Origin: JANOZM01 sp031429355
Lineage (GTDB): Bacteria; Pseudomonadota; Gammaproteobacteria; Burkholderiales; Burkholderiaceae_E
Assembly (NCBI GenBank): GCA_031429355.1
Contig: JANOZM010000012.1
Location: forward strand, 1-64,000
Direction of reading: 5' to 3'
DNA length: 64,000 nucleotides
Shown here piece after piece: positions 53,395 to 61,489 of the stretch (position 1 is its first letter; each line of letters begins with the position of its first letter). Under the pieces are notes generated by a model. The model was given only the letters and a program-made list of their open reading frames with translations. It did no database searches and was not told the origin of the DNA. Both the position numbers and the translations under genes were made by a program.

Positions 53395-54638
53395 TTTTGA
53401 AGCCACTTTTGAACTGGTGTGCTTAAAAACTCGATAATCGAAAGACCACCCGGCCCAACAATCAACTTCTTTGCACTTGGGAATTTTTTTACAAATTGCT
53501 CCAGACCCTCAGGTTGCGCATAGCCACTAGCGCTTTTGACTTCGATCGCTAGCAGTTCGTGTCCATTTGTTAATATAAAATCAACCTCGAATGGGCTTTC
53601 ACGCCAATAGGACAATGCTGTGTTGATTGGCGCGTCATTAATTAAATGTGCACCGATTGCACTTTCTACCAACCGTCCCCAATACGACCTGTCGCTTTTT
53701 GCTTGCTCGAACGTGTAATTGGCTTGGGCTGATATAAGCGCGGTGTTGTGAGCGTTAAATTTCGGCGGGGAATTACGCCTACGGTGTTCGTTGCCTGCGT
53801 ATTTCGGTAGCCCAGTTAGTAAGCCCGCCTGAGACAACAGCTCTAAATAATGGGTTAGGGTGACTGTGTTACCAGCATCTTGCAATTGACCAAGCAACTT
53901 AGTGAGTGAGATTTGCTGGCCCGAATAGGCCCCGCAACCTAGTTCAAACAATTGCTTTAGTAACGCGGGCTTATCGACCCGAGTCATTTGCAATATGTCG
54001 ACATCGATATTGGGTTTGATTAACCCTGACTTGACGTAATCTCGCCACCGCGCCTCTTGAGGAATAAATTGGGCCGCGCCGGGATAGCCTCCAAAAAATA
54101 TAAATTCATCGATTGAAAAATCAAATGCTTCTTGCATTTCGGGGTAGGACCAGTGGTTCATTGCAATGGTTTCAAATCGACCCGCGAGGCTCTCGGTTAG
54201 GCCCTTTTGCATTAGCCAAGGCGATGACCCCAACAGAACCACATGCATTGGGAAGTTTTCCGCACGATCAGCGTCCCAAAGGCCTTTAACAACCTCTGAC
54301 CATCGAGGAATCTTTTGTACCTCGTCTATTGCGAGCACGTAGTTTTCCCCGCTCGGTAAAGTTCGTGCTTTGCTCCGAGCGCGCAGCCATTGATCTATTA
54401 ACCACTGCTCGGTTGGCTGAACTCCAGGAATTTGAAGCGATTGGGTTGGGGCCAAAAAATCGTCAAATTCTTGGCTAAAAGCCTCGTCAGCTGCTACAAA
54501 GCTAGAGTGACGGTTAATTAATGCTGATCGAACAAGTGTTGACTTCCCTATTTGGCGGGGACCCGAAATGACTTGAATGAACCTTGGGAGTTCATCCAGC
54601 CTTGACTGCAAAGTGGTTAGGTGCGTACGGTCAAACAT
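53391..54638 (-). CDS. AAA ATPase with DUF4143 domain
   Basis: A 415-residue protein from ATG 54638. Walker A GPRQIGKST covers residues 26-34 (ATPase of the AAA_14 group), Walker B YVLAIDEVQKIPRWSEVV lies near 105 and HVVLLGSSPWLMQKG (sensor region) follows. The C-terminal DUF4143 region ends with EVDFILTNG and LLAIEVKSASG, an acidic/Lys pair like PD-(D/E)XK nucleases. Functions of this family are mostly unknown; many are solitary, some belong to mobile or defence islands. Here it is the first gene of an operon with the NACHT protein and its start touches the palindrome at 54639-54680. Confidence 0.85.
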   Translation of the reverse strand: MFDRTHLTTLQSRLDELPRFIQVISGPRQIGKSTLVRSALINRHSSFVAADEAFSQEFDDFLAPTQSLQIPGVQPTEQWLIDQWLRARSKARTLPSGENYVLAIDEVQKIPRWSEVVKGLWDADRAENFPMHVVLLGSSPWLMQKGLTESLAGRFETIAMNHWSYPEMQEAFDFSIDEFIFFGGYPGAAQFIPQEARWRDYVKSGLIKPNIDVDILQMTRVDKPALLKQLFELGCGAYSGQQISLTKLLGQLQDAGNTVTLTHYLELLSQAGLLTGLPKYAGNEHRRRNSPPKFNAHNTALISAQANYTFEQAKSDRSYWGRLVESAIGAHLINDAPINTALSYWRESPFEVDFILTNGHELLAIEVKSASGYAQPEGLEQFVKKFPSAKKLIVGPGGLSIIEFLSTPVQKWLQK

Positions 54639-54680
54639 AAATGTATAATAATGAGTTAATTTACTCATTATTATACATTT
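54639..54680. promoter_or_regulatory. Perfect 42-bp inverted repeat at the DUF4143 promoter
   Basis: Arms of 18 bp (AAATGTATAATAATGAGT and its exact complement) flank a six-base loop. Read on the reverse strand, the distal arm supplies a TATAAT -10 element, so transcription would start near the loop, about 25 bases before the ATG at 54638. The proximal arm forms the whole leader, and no Shine-Dalgarno is visible. It may be an operator for self-repression or a leader hairpin that limits translation. Confidence 0.8.
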
Positions 54681-55326
54681 TAGGGAATTTCGCTGCAAAG
54701 CGGACGTCAAATTTGATTAAACTGCGTCGATTTAAACAGCAGTCAAGTTTCTAGAAATCCCTGCTAGAACAGCCAAGTTGTCGCCGAAACCGTGTTGTTT
54801 ACTAGATTTAAATTTTGTTTCCGACTTTATTGTTTCGTCCTTGTGAGTCGTGTACGCAATATCCTAAAGCTCGATCGAAATTCGGGTTGCAAACAATTGT
54901 TTTTGAAGGTGAAATAAAGTGAAAGAGTTTTTTGTCAGCTTGTCAGCTTGTCAGCTTGTCAGCGGGCACAAGCGCTTCGTTTGTATTGATCGGATCGGCC
55001 AGTGCATTGGTCATTACTAATTTTGAATCCACCGAATTTCTTGGTCGTGCTGGAAATCAAGATCGCGGTTTTCAAGTATTAATTGCTGATTCAGTGTCTC
55101 TTCAAACGTGAACTGCGCCGGTAACCTGACAACTCTGAAGGTAAATAGCTCAAAAAAATTTATCTATCGATTTGCTTTGAGCTTAAACGAGCATGTTCAT
55201 TTTCACGTCTGCAGGGTTGAACTGGGGAATTTTCGGAGCGATCCTTCCAGAGTTTCGTTTGAAACTCGAATCCATTTTCAATCTTAATCGAGTGTTGGGC
55301 GAGTCAATCGACCGACGCTCTTGTTT
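54681..55326. other. Intergenic region with an octanucleotide repeat and a possible phase-variable frame
   Basis: This stretch lacks an established gene. It holds AAACAATTGTTT (54891-54902), a short GTG frame (54919-55020) with an AAGG ribosome site, and the TTGTCAGC repeat described separately. A frame encoding SAGTSASFVLIGSASALVIT and more (to 55111) is out of phase with the GTG. Further right I see only an 8-bp hairpin (AGCTCAAA ... TTTGAGCT, about 55149-55185) and no coding sense. Confidence 0.5.
54932..54963. repeat. Four tandem copies of TTGTCAGC
   Basis: Four perfect eight-base units begin 13 bp after the GTG at 54919. Eight is not a multiple of three, so any gain or loss of one unit changes the frame downstream. 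With five units the GTG would read into the longer frame that ends at TGA 55109-55111 (66 residues); with the present four it stops at 55018-55020. Confidence 0.9.
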
Positions 55327-55422
55327 TTATTTAAGGATGCCGGCCGGGTGCACTAGCTGCGCTCGGGTTTGATGCCCATGCAGTAGCAATGCGTCGCCCC
55401 AGCGGTAGGTCAGTTCTTCCAA
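55327..55422 (-). other. Short reading frame behind the amidohydrolase stop
   Basis: Directly after the amidohydrolase stop and in the same frame, a TTG-started frame of 31 codons reads EELTYRWGDALLLHGHQTRA then QLVHPAGILK before TAA at 55327-55329. Composition looks protein-like. It could be a small coupled gene, a decayed gene end, or the former C-terminus if the stop at 55423 is a late mutation. I recognise no family. Confidence 0.25.
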
Positions 55423-56652
55423 TTAGAAGCCGTTGCCGGTCTGAAAAACTCGCCGCGTCTCAAACACCGCCGGATTGAAATGCTGCTGGTTGTTGTGCGC
55501 AACCCGTTTAATTGCAAAATCGAATAGTAAGGGTTGCGAGTCTTGTAGCATTTTTAAATGATCCATGTGCTGCGGATCGATCAAACCTTGATCGATTAAT
55601 CGCGCAACTGAATACAGCAACCTGACTGCAGGTAACGGATAGTCTGAGCCATGCAATAGACGTGAATGCCAATCGGTATTGTTGAGCAATTTTTTTGCGA
55701 CATTGGTTTTTCTGTTGCGCTGAAATACTGCGGAAATATCCGCGTGTAGGTAGGGGCGATAGGTGTTGTCGTTCATCAGCCTAGCAAAAAGTTCAAATGC
55801 CGGAACTTCGTTTGGCGCTCGACGGTCAAGGTCTAACGCGAACCCGAGCGAAGCACAGTGAGCCACAATTAAACGTACTCGATGATCAAGGGCGTATCGC
55901 GCTAACAGTGGGTTGCCTAGTTCGTCTCGTTGCGCACCGGGCACTGCTTTCTCCTCACCGCAATGCACAATGAGCGGTATATTTTTTTCAACCAATAGTT
56001 GGTAGAAAGGCACGCAGCGCGCATCACGTAAGTCGATATTCATACTGCTTGGCAGCCATTTAATCGCAACGGCACCCTGAGCAATCACGTGCTCAAGTTC
56101 GATCAATGCATCGGGCCGATAGGGATGAACCGAGGCTACGGGCACAAGTCGATCTGGGTATTGTTTTGCCAGCTCAAGTACATATCTATTGGGCACATGA
56201 AACGTAGACCAATCCTGACGCTTCGTTCCAAGGTCGTCATAGGCATGTTCGAAAGCAAACAGTAGGCTTTTATAACCTTTGGGAAAGTCATTTAGTAAAG
56301 CGAGTAAGCGATCACGATAGGTTTGATCGACGTTAGTGGTGTCGCTAGCGCAAGCGGCACTTAAAATACTTTTGCGACGAACCACCTCAATGGGGTGCCA
56401 CCATTGCGTTAAGCTTTCGTGCACAGAGCAACCGGTTCCGCCATGCCCGACACCAAGCAAATGGCTGTGGCAATCCCAAACCTGATCGACGTTTAAGCCC
56501 TCAAACAGACTCAAAGCCCAATTTTTTGCCTCTTGTGCCAGAATTTGATCGCGTGAGCAGTGCTTGGCATTAGCTCGCGCCGAACCTGATCCAAGCATGA
56601 AGCCAATAGCAGCGGTACAACACAGAAAATGACGCCTAGAGCCTAGATACAT
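55423..56652 (-). CDS. Tat-exported amidohydrolase
   Basis: A 409-residue metal-dependent hydrolase (Amidohydrolase 2 type). The leader MYLGSRRHFLCCTAAIGF is a twin-arginine signal peptide with cleavage near SARANA. Metal ligands: the HxH in VWDCHSHLLG, His in IVHCGEE, His in IVAHCASLG and Asp in LLHGSDYPLP. A VAIKWLPS segment may supply the bridging Lys. The enzyme folds in the cytoplasm with its metal and is exported. The substrate is unknown. It is divergent from the B12 riboswitch-btuB transcript, with about 520 bp between the starts. Confidence 0.82.
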   Translation of the reverse strand: MYLGSRRHFLCCTAAIGFMLGSGSARANAKHCSRDQILAQEAKNWALSLFEGLNVDQVWDCHSHLLGVGHGGTGCSVHESLTQWWHPIEVVRRKSILSAACASDTTNVDQTYRDRLLALLNDFPKGYKSLLFAFEHAYDDLGTKRQDWSTFHVPNRYVLELAKQYPDRLVPVASVHPYRPDALIELEHVIAQGAVAIKWLPSSMNIDLRDARCVPFYQLLVEKNIPLIVHCGEEKAVPGAQRDELGNPLLARYALDHRVRLIVAHCASLGFALDLDRRAPNEVPAFELFARLMNDNTYRPYLHADISAVFQRNRKTNVAKKLLNNTDWHSRLLHGSDYPLPAVRLLYSVARLIDQGLIDPQHMDHLKMLQDSQPLLFDFAIKRVAHNNQQHFNPAVFETRRVFQTGNGF

Positions 56653-56869
56653 CGCACCTCCTTCAAAGTTGAAGGCACTTTAAGTCATGTTCATGTGCGC
56701 TGCTGGCGAGAGTGTAGAAGTGTTAAGTTCTAACACCGAGGGTTGAGTCAGTTGTTGGCTAAGTTTGAAGCGATCAGTTCGCCAAAGCGTCTTGGTGAAA
56801 GAGCAAGATCAATGGAATGTAGCCGACGGCACGCCTTATTTCTTTGGCGGAGATTGAGCGTATACTTGC

Positions 56870-57100
56870 GCCGTTGGTGCTCGCTGGGTGGTTCACATCT
56901 AGCAGTTCAACGGGAAACTAGAGGGCAAGTCCTATCGGATAAACCTAACTAGTGCTGCCCCCGCAACGGTAAGTGGACGGTTTTGGTAGAGCGCAAAGTT
57001 CTGCTACAAACCAGCGTTTAGAATAAACCACTGAGGCTCTCAAGCCTTGGGAAGGTTCTAAAAGCGGCTCCATCAGCCCGGATACCGGCCAACAAGGTGG
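56870..57100 (+). promoter_or_regulatory. Cobalamin (B12) riboswitch
   Basis: Consensus blocks appear in the right order: GGTGC near 56875, AACGGGAAACTAG (from 56909), the B12 box GTGCTGCCCCCGCAACGGTAA (in parts: CTGCCCCCGCAACGG, 56954-56968), CCACTGAGG near 57030, TTGGGAAGG near 57049, and CCCGGATACCGGCC at 57077-57090. A hairpin GACGCT/AGCGTC (57102-57118) lies between it and the btuB ribosome site and may be the expression platform. Binding of adenosylcobalamin would turn off btuB and the cob operon. Confidence 0.93.
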
Positions 57101-57179
57101 CGACGCTTTTTTAGCGTCACCAATTGCTCACACCGGCGGGGAAGCTGGTAACGAGCGTTTGTTTAAGTTGAAAATCTCC

Positions 57180-59006
57180 ATGAAATCCCCCTTAAAGACG
57201 TTACGTCTAACTTTGCTGGCGTGCGCCAGTTATTCTTGTTACAGCGTACAAGCGCAGCCAGTTAGCGTATTGGACAAAGTAGTCACCACCGCAACGCGTA
57301 ATGAATCAAAAAGCGATACCCTAGTCAGTGAGGTCATCGTTATCAACCGCGCCCAAATAGAAGCTGCGGGCGGCTCAACACTAGGCGAGTTACTTAGTCG
57401 TGAGGCAGGTGTGCAGTTCAGCAGTAACGGCGGCCTTGGCAAGACTACGGGTATTTTTATTCGTGGAGCTGAGGCACGGCATACGATGTTGCTTATCGAT
57501 GGCGTTCGATTTGGCTCTGCTACAACCGGCACTCCAACTTTCGAGAATATTCCGCTTGAGGCAATCGAGCGAATCGAAATTCTAAAGGGCCCCGGATCTG
57601 CGCTTTACGGCTCTGATGGCGTTGGTGGTGTTGTCCAAATATTTACACGGGCTGGCACTTCGGGGCTAATTGGGTCTGCCTCACTCACGGCGGGTAGTCA
57701 TTCGTACACTCGATTGTCGGCGGAGTTACGCGCAGGTACAGACCGTCTAACTTACGCTATTGGCGCTCAAAAAGTTCGCGACGGAGGTTTTTCTGCAACC
57801 AACAGCAAAGTTCCTTTTGGTAACTTTAATAGCGATAGAGATGGCTTCTCGCAAACATCGGTTAACGGTTCAATCCGGTGGAGTTTTGTGCCCGACTGGA
57901 GCCTAACCGCAAAGGTGCTAAGGGCCGACGGAAAAAATCAATTTGATGATGGTCCAGTAATTGATACTCGGGCCAATATAAGCACAGCAGTATTTACAAC
58001 CGGTGTTGAAGGGCGAGTTGCTGCTAACTGGAAAACTAACGTGAGCTATTCGATCAGTAATGATCGCTATAAACAAACCAGTTCAGCGAGCACCTTCGTT
58101 ACCATACCTTCTATTTTTAACACTAAGCAAACACAATTTGGTTGGAAAAATGACGTTAAAACACCCTTTGGAACGGCCCTAGTTGGCGTCGAAAGATTGA
58201 CGCAATCGGTTGCAAGTAGCACGCGTTATACAGTTGACTCGCGCACGGTAAATTCGGCCTATCTTGGTTTAAACGGAACGAGTGAACAACATAGCTGGCA
58301 AGCCAATGTACGTAGCGATAAAAACTCTCAGTTTGGCCAAAATACTACAGCTTTTGTAGGCTACGGCTTTGCCATCACACCCCAATGGCGCGTTAGTGCT
58401 TCGCACGGAACTTCGTTTGTAGCGCCAACCTTTAATCAACTGTATTTCCCGAGCTTCGGTAACCCTAGTTTGCAACCAGAGAAGGGTAAGAATACCGATA
58501 TTGGGTTGTCGTATACCGACCGAGGCCAATCCGTAAAGTTAATTCATTTTGAAAACAATATTCGCGGCTATATCTCGAATACAACGCTCGCATCGAACAT
58601 TCCTCGGGCAACTATCGAGGGCTGGACATTAGGTTACGACGGTCGGTTAGGTCCCATCGCACTTCGCGCCTCGTACGATTTGTTGGATCCGAAAAATGAA
58701 TTGACCGGCAAACAACTGGCGCGACGCAGCCGCAACCAACTGAGCGTTGGAGCCGATTACGATTTCGGCGTCGTCAAGCTTAGCGGTCAGCTACTTAGCG
58801 TTGGCTCGAGGTTTGATAATGCCGCAAACACGGTAACGTTAAATAGCTACACGACCGTAGATTTAATGGCGGACTATAGGGTGGCTAAAGATTGGACGCT
58901 GCAAGCGCGAATCAATAATCTGACGAATAAAGAGTTCGAAACAGCCCTTGGTTACAACCAGCCGGCGCGCAGCGTATTCGTGACCCTACGCTTCCACCCG
59001 AAGTAG
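57180..59006 (+). CDS. btuB: TonB-dependent vitamin B12 receptor
   Basis: A 608-residue outer-membrane receptor from ATG 57180 (a TTG at 57159 would spoil the signal peptide). Signal peptide ends at VQAQ. The TonB box region is VLDKVVTTATR; the plug domain follows (GSTLGELLSREAGVQFSSNG, IERIEILKGPGSALYGSDGVGG). The rest is a 22-strand barrel ending in ...VFVTLRFHPK with terminal aromatic-type strand. It imports cobalamins with TonB energy. The riboswitch upstream and the cob genes downstream support the assignment. Confidence 0.92.
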   Translation: MKSPLKTLRLTLLACASYSCYSVQAQPVSVLDKVVTTATRNESKSDTLVSEVIVINRAQIEAAGGSTLGELLSREAGVQFSSNGGLGKTTGIFIRGAEARHTMLLIDGVRFGSATTGTPTFENIPLEAIERIEILKGPGSALYGSDGVGGVVQIFTRAGTSGLIGSASLTAGSHSYTRLSAELRAGTDRLTYAIGAQKVRDGGFSATNSKVPFGNFNSDRDGFSQTSVNGSIRWSFVPDWSLTAKVLRADGKNQFDDGPVIDTRANISTAVFTTGVEGRVAANWKTNVSYSISNDRYKQTSSASTFVTIPSIFNTKQTQFGWKNDVKTPFGTALVGVERLTQSVASSTRYTVDSRTVNSAYLGLNGTSEQHSWQANVRSDKNSQFGQNTTAFVGYGFAITPQWRVSASHGTSFVAPTFNQLYFPSFGNPSLQPEKGKNTDIGLSYTDRGQSVKLIHFENNIRGYISNTTLASNIPRATIEGWTLGYDGRLGPIALRASYDLLDPKNELTGKQLARRSRNQLSVGADYDFGVVKLSGQLLSVGSRFDNAANTVTLNSYTTVDLMADYRVAKDWTLQARINNLTNKEFETALGYNQPARSVFVTLRFHPK

Positions 59007-59011
59007 GCTCT

Positions 59012-59560
59012 GTGGCTGAACTTGTCCTAGGCGGTCAACGAAGCGGAAAGTCGGCAAGAGCCGAAGCACTGGCATTGAGCTGGCTCTCTGATTCGGCATC
59101 CAACAAAGCTGTTTTTTTGGCGACCGCACTCGCATTTGACGGTGAAATGACTGCGCGAATTGAACGCCACAAAGTCGACAGGGCCTCGCGGCTTCCGACG
59201 ATGAAAACTGTCGAGGAGCCGTTGGCGGTAGCCGAGGCGTTAATGCAACATAGTAACGAACAGACCTTAGTGGTGATTGACTGTTTAGCACTATGGCTTA
59301 CTAATTGGCTGATGCCATTTAGACCAATTGCGGCTGACAAAAATTACTTCGACCAAAAGTCTGCGCTTTTGTCGGCTGTCTCTTGCTGCTCTGGGCCAAT
59401 AGTTCTGGTCTCCAATGAAATCGGATTAGGCGTTATTCCTATGGGCACTAGCGTGCGTGAGTATGTCGACGAATTAGGAAGGCTTAACCAAGCTTTGGCA
59501 AAAACTTGCACCCGAGTCACGCTGATGGTTGCCGGTTTACCATTAACGTTAAAGGCCTAA
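59012..59560 (+). CDS. cobU: Adenosylcobinamide kinase/guanylyltransferase
   Basis: A 182-residue P-loop enzyme, GTG start 59012. P-loop GGQRSGKS is at residues 7-14; RIERHKVDR and VVIDCLALWLTNWL and LVSNEIGLGVIPMG are family motifs (His and Asp of the kinase/transferase reaction). It phosphorylates adenosylcobinamide and attaches GMP, preparing the nucleotide loop of B12. It starts 5 bp after btuB, so the riboswitch controls it too. The family is named CobU or CobP. Confidence 0.93.
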   Translation: MAELVLGGQRSGKSARAEALALSWLSDSASNKAVFLATALAFDGEMTARIERHKVDRASRLPTMKTVEEPLAVAEALMQHSNEQTLVVIDCLALWLTNWLMPFRPIAADKNYFDQKSALLSAVSCCSGPIVLVSNEIGLGVIPMGTSVREYVDELGRLNQALAKTCTRVTLMVAGLPLTLKA

Positions 59561-59564
59561 AACG

Positions 59565-60473
59565 ATGAAGTTCCTTCAATGCCGGACGAGTTTTACCTTC
59601 GCACAAATTGTTGTATTTGTTGCCTGTGGATTTATTTCGTCGTTGCAAAATGTAAAAGCGCTTGAGGTAGTTGACGACAGGCAAGTAACGGTAAAGTTTG
59701 AACGAAGTCCGCAGCGCATCGTTAGTCTGCTGCCTTCGTTAACCGAAGTGGTTTGCGAGTTGGGCCAATGTCATCGTATGGTGGGCGTTGATCGCTACTC
59801 CAACTACCCCGATTCGATAAAGACACTACCTAAAGTGGGCGGCGGTTTAGACCCAAATATCGAAGCCATCGTTGCGTTACGGCCTGATGTCGTACTAATG
59901 GCAACTTCTTCGCGTGTTCACGAACGTTTGACCGCCTTAGGTGTCAAGGTTTTGGCCCTTGAACCAAAGACTCATGCTGATGTGCAGCGAGTTCTACGGA
60001 AAATTGGTGAGCTTTTAGAAATACCAGCCGCACAAGGAGCGGACCAAGTTTGGCGCAGCATTGATGCGCAAGTGTCAGCTGCTGCCCAATCACTACCCGC
60101 GCATGTTAGACAAACAAAAGTTTATTTTGAGGTAAACCGGGCACCTTTTGCAGCAGGTACTACCTCTTTTATTGGGGAGACTCTAACTCGGCTCGGTGTT
60201 AAAAATATTATTCCGGCTGAGCTAGGCCCTTTTCCTAAAATTAACCCCGAATTTGTGGTGCGTGCTGACCCAGATTTAATTATGATCGGCGATCGGAATT
60301 TTTTGGGAATGACCGATCGGCCTGGTTGGTCAAGTATCGCCGCCATAAAAAATAAGAGGATATGCGTGTTTACTGTTGATGAGGCCGATATCCTAGTGCG
60401 GCCGGGCCCGCGGATGGCTTCTGCAGCTCGCATCATGGCTAACTGCATCGCGAAGATGCATCTAGCCCGATGA
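59565..60473 (+). CDS. btuF: Cobalamin-binding periplasmic protein
   Basis: A 302-residue ABC-type B12-binding protein. Signal peptide near MKFLQCRTSFTFAQIVVF...; mature domain has RIVSLLPSLTEVVCELGQCH, VGVDRYSNYPDS and LPKVGGGLDPNIEAIVALRP, typical of BtuF. It hands cobalamin from the periplasm to BtuCD. Cys residues near LCELGQCHR may be structural. It overlaps btuC by four bases. Confidence 0.9.
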   Translation: MKFLQCRTSFTFAQIVVFVACGFISSLQNVKALEVVDDRQVTVKFERSPQRIVSLLPSLTEVVCELGQCHRMVGVDRYSNYPDSIKTLPKVGGGLDPNIEAIVALRPDVVLMATSSRVHERLTALGVKVLALEPKTHADVQRVLRKIGELLEIPAAQGADQVWRSIDAQVSAAAQSLPAHVRQTKVYFEVNRAPFAAGTTSFIGETLTRLGVKNIIPAELGPFPKINPEFVVRADPDLIMIGDRNFLGMTDRPGWSSIAAIKNKRICVFTVDEADILVRPGPRMASAARIMANCIAKMHLAR

Positions 60474-61489
60474 AAAAAACGCTGCTTCTGACGGCTACTT
60501 TATTACTTTTAAGCTTATTTTTAATGCTTCTTGGGGCAGGTGTGGGTAGTACTGGCTTCAGCGCGGTTTGGCGGGCTTTGGAAGACCCTTTGTCGGCTCG
60601 CATCGTGTGGGAAATTCGATTGCCCAGATCAATTGGCGCTTGGGCCGCTGGTGGGCTCTTGGGCTTCGCTGGTGCTGTTGCACAGGGCTTGTTTCGAAAT
60701 CCTTTGGCCGACCCGTACCTTTTGGGCAGCGCCTCGGGTGCTTCGGTAGGCGTAGCGTTAGCGTTGGCGGTAACAGGGCTAAATCCAATGGCCTCTCAAT
60801 GGGTTGCGCGTCTCGGTCTTACTGGTGCGGCTTTCGTCGGAGCCGTGCTGGCGGTTTTATTAACGTTGTTACTGGCTAAAGGTGTCGGGCACACTTTCAG
60901 GTTGTTACTCGCAGGGGTCGTGGTCGGCGTTGTATTAGGCGCCGCAACCTCAATGATTACGTTGCTGTCGCCGGATATTTTGCAGGCCATGCAGGCCTTT
61001 ATGTTGGGTTCAACGGGCTTTATTGGCTGGGCTGCCTGCGCGATTATGTTGATCGTGCTGGGGGTTTGTCTTGTAGCAGGCATCTTACTCAGTCGGGTCT
61101 TAGATGGATTAAGTTTAGGTGAAACGACCGCGCGCAGTTTAGGGCTACAGATGCCTGTTTTACGTGCCGCATTAATTGTTGTGTTGTCACTCGCAACCGG
61201 TACGGCGGTTGCCCAGACCGGACTAATTGCATTTGTCGGTCTAGCAGCGCCGCATTTAGTTCGAGCCTTAATTAAAGCGCGTCACAGCGTTTTGATTTTG
61301 TTGTCGTGCTTAATGGGGGCTGTATTGCTTAGTGCGGCCGACGTATTGGCTCGATGGTTGGTTGCGCCTCAAGAGCTACCTGTTGGATTATTGACAGCAC
61401 TATTAGGCGGGGGTTATTTGTTGTGGCTTATGCACAAAGGAAAAGCCGGTGGACCGACCCGCTCACAGCCTTCAAATGGTGCTCTTTGA
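60470..61489 (+). CDS. btuC: Cobalamin ABC transporter permease
   Basis: A 339-residue FecCD/BtuC-type permease with about ten hydrophobic segments. Conserved RLPRSIGAWAAGGLLGFAGA then QGLFRNPLADPYLLGSASGA in the first third, and IAFVGLAAPHLVRALIKARH near residue 265 as the coupling segment. It forms the channel of BtuC2D2. Its stop overlaps the TTG start of btuD. Confidence 0.9.
   Translation: MKKTLLLTATLLLLSLFLMLLGAGVGSTGFSAVWRALEDPLSARIVWEIRLPRSIGAWAAGGLLGFAGAVAQGLFRNPLADPYLLGSASGASVGVALALAVTGLNPMASQWVARLGLTGAAFVGAVLAVLLTLLLAKGVGHTFRLLLAGVVVGVVLGAATSMITLLSPDILQAMQAFMLGSTGFIGWAACAIMLIVLGVCLVAGILLSRVLDGLSLGETTARSLGLQMPVLRAALIVVLSLATGTAVAQTGLIAFVGLAAPHLVRALIKARHSVLILLSCLMGAVLLSAADVLARWLVAPQELPVGLLTALLGGGYLLWLMHKGKAGGPTRSQPSNGAL

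Noticed and set aside
54641..54668. Alternative starts of the DUF4143 gene inside the palindrome (ATG 54668) or beyond (TTG 54710)
   Set aside because: The family begins close to MFDRTHL at 54638; earlier starts would translate the palindrome itself.
56743..56952. Forward 69-codon frame upstream of btuB
   Set aside because: It runs into the first third of the B12 riboswitch, whose conserved RNA elements explain the sequence; no protein motif is seen.
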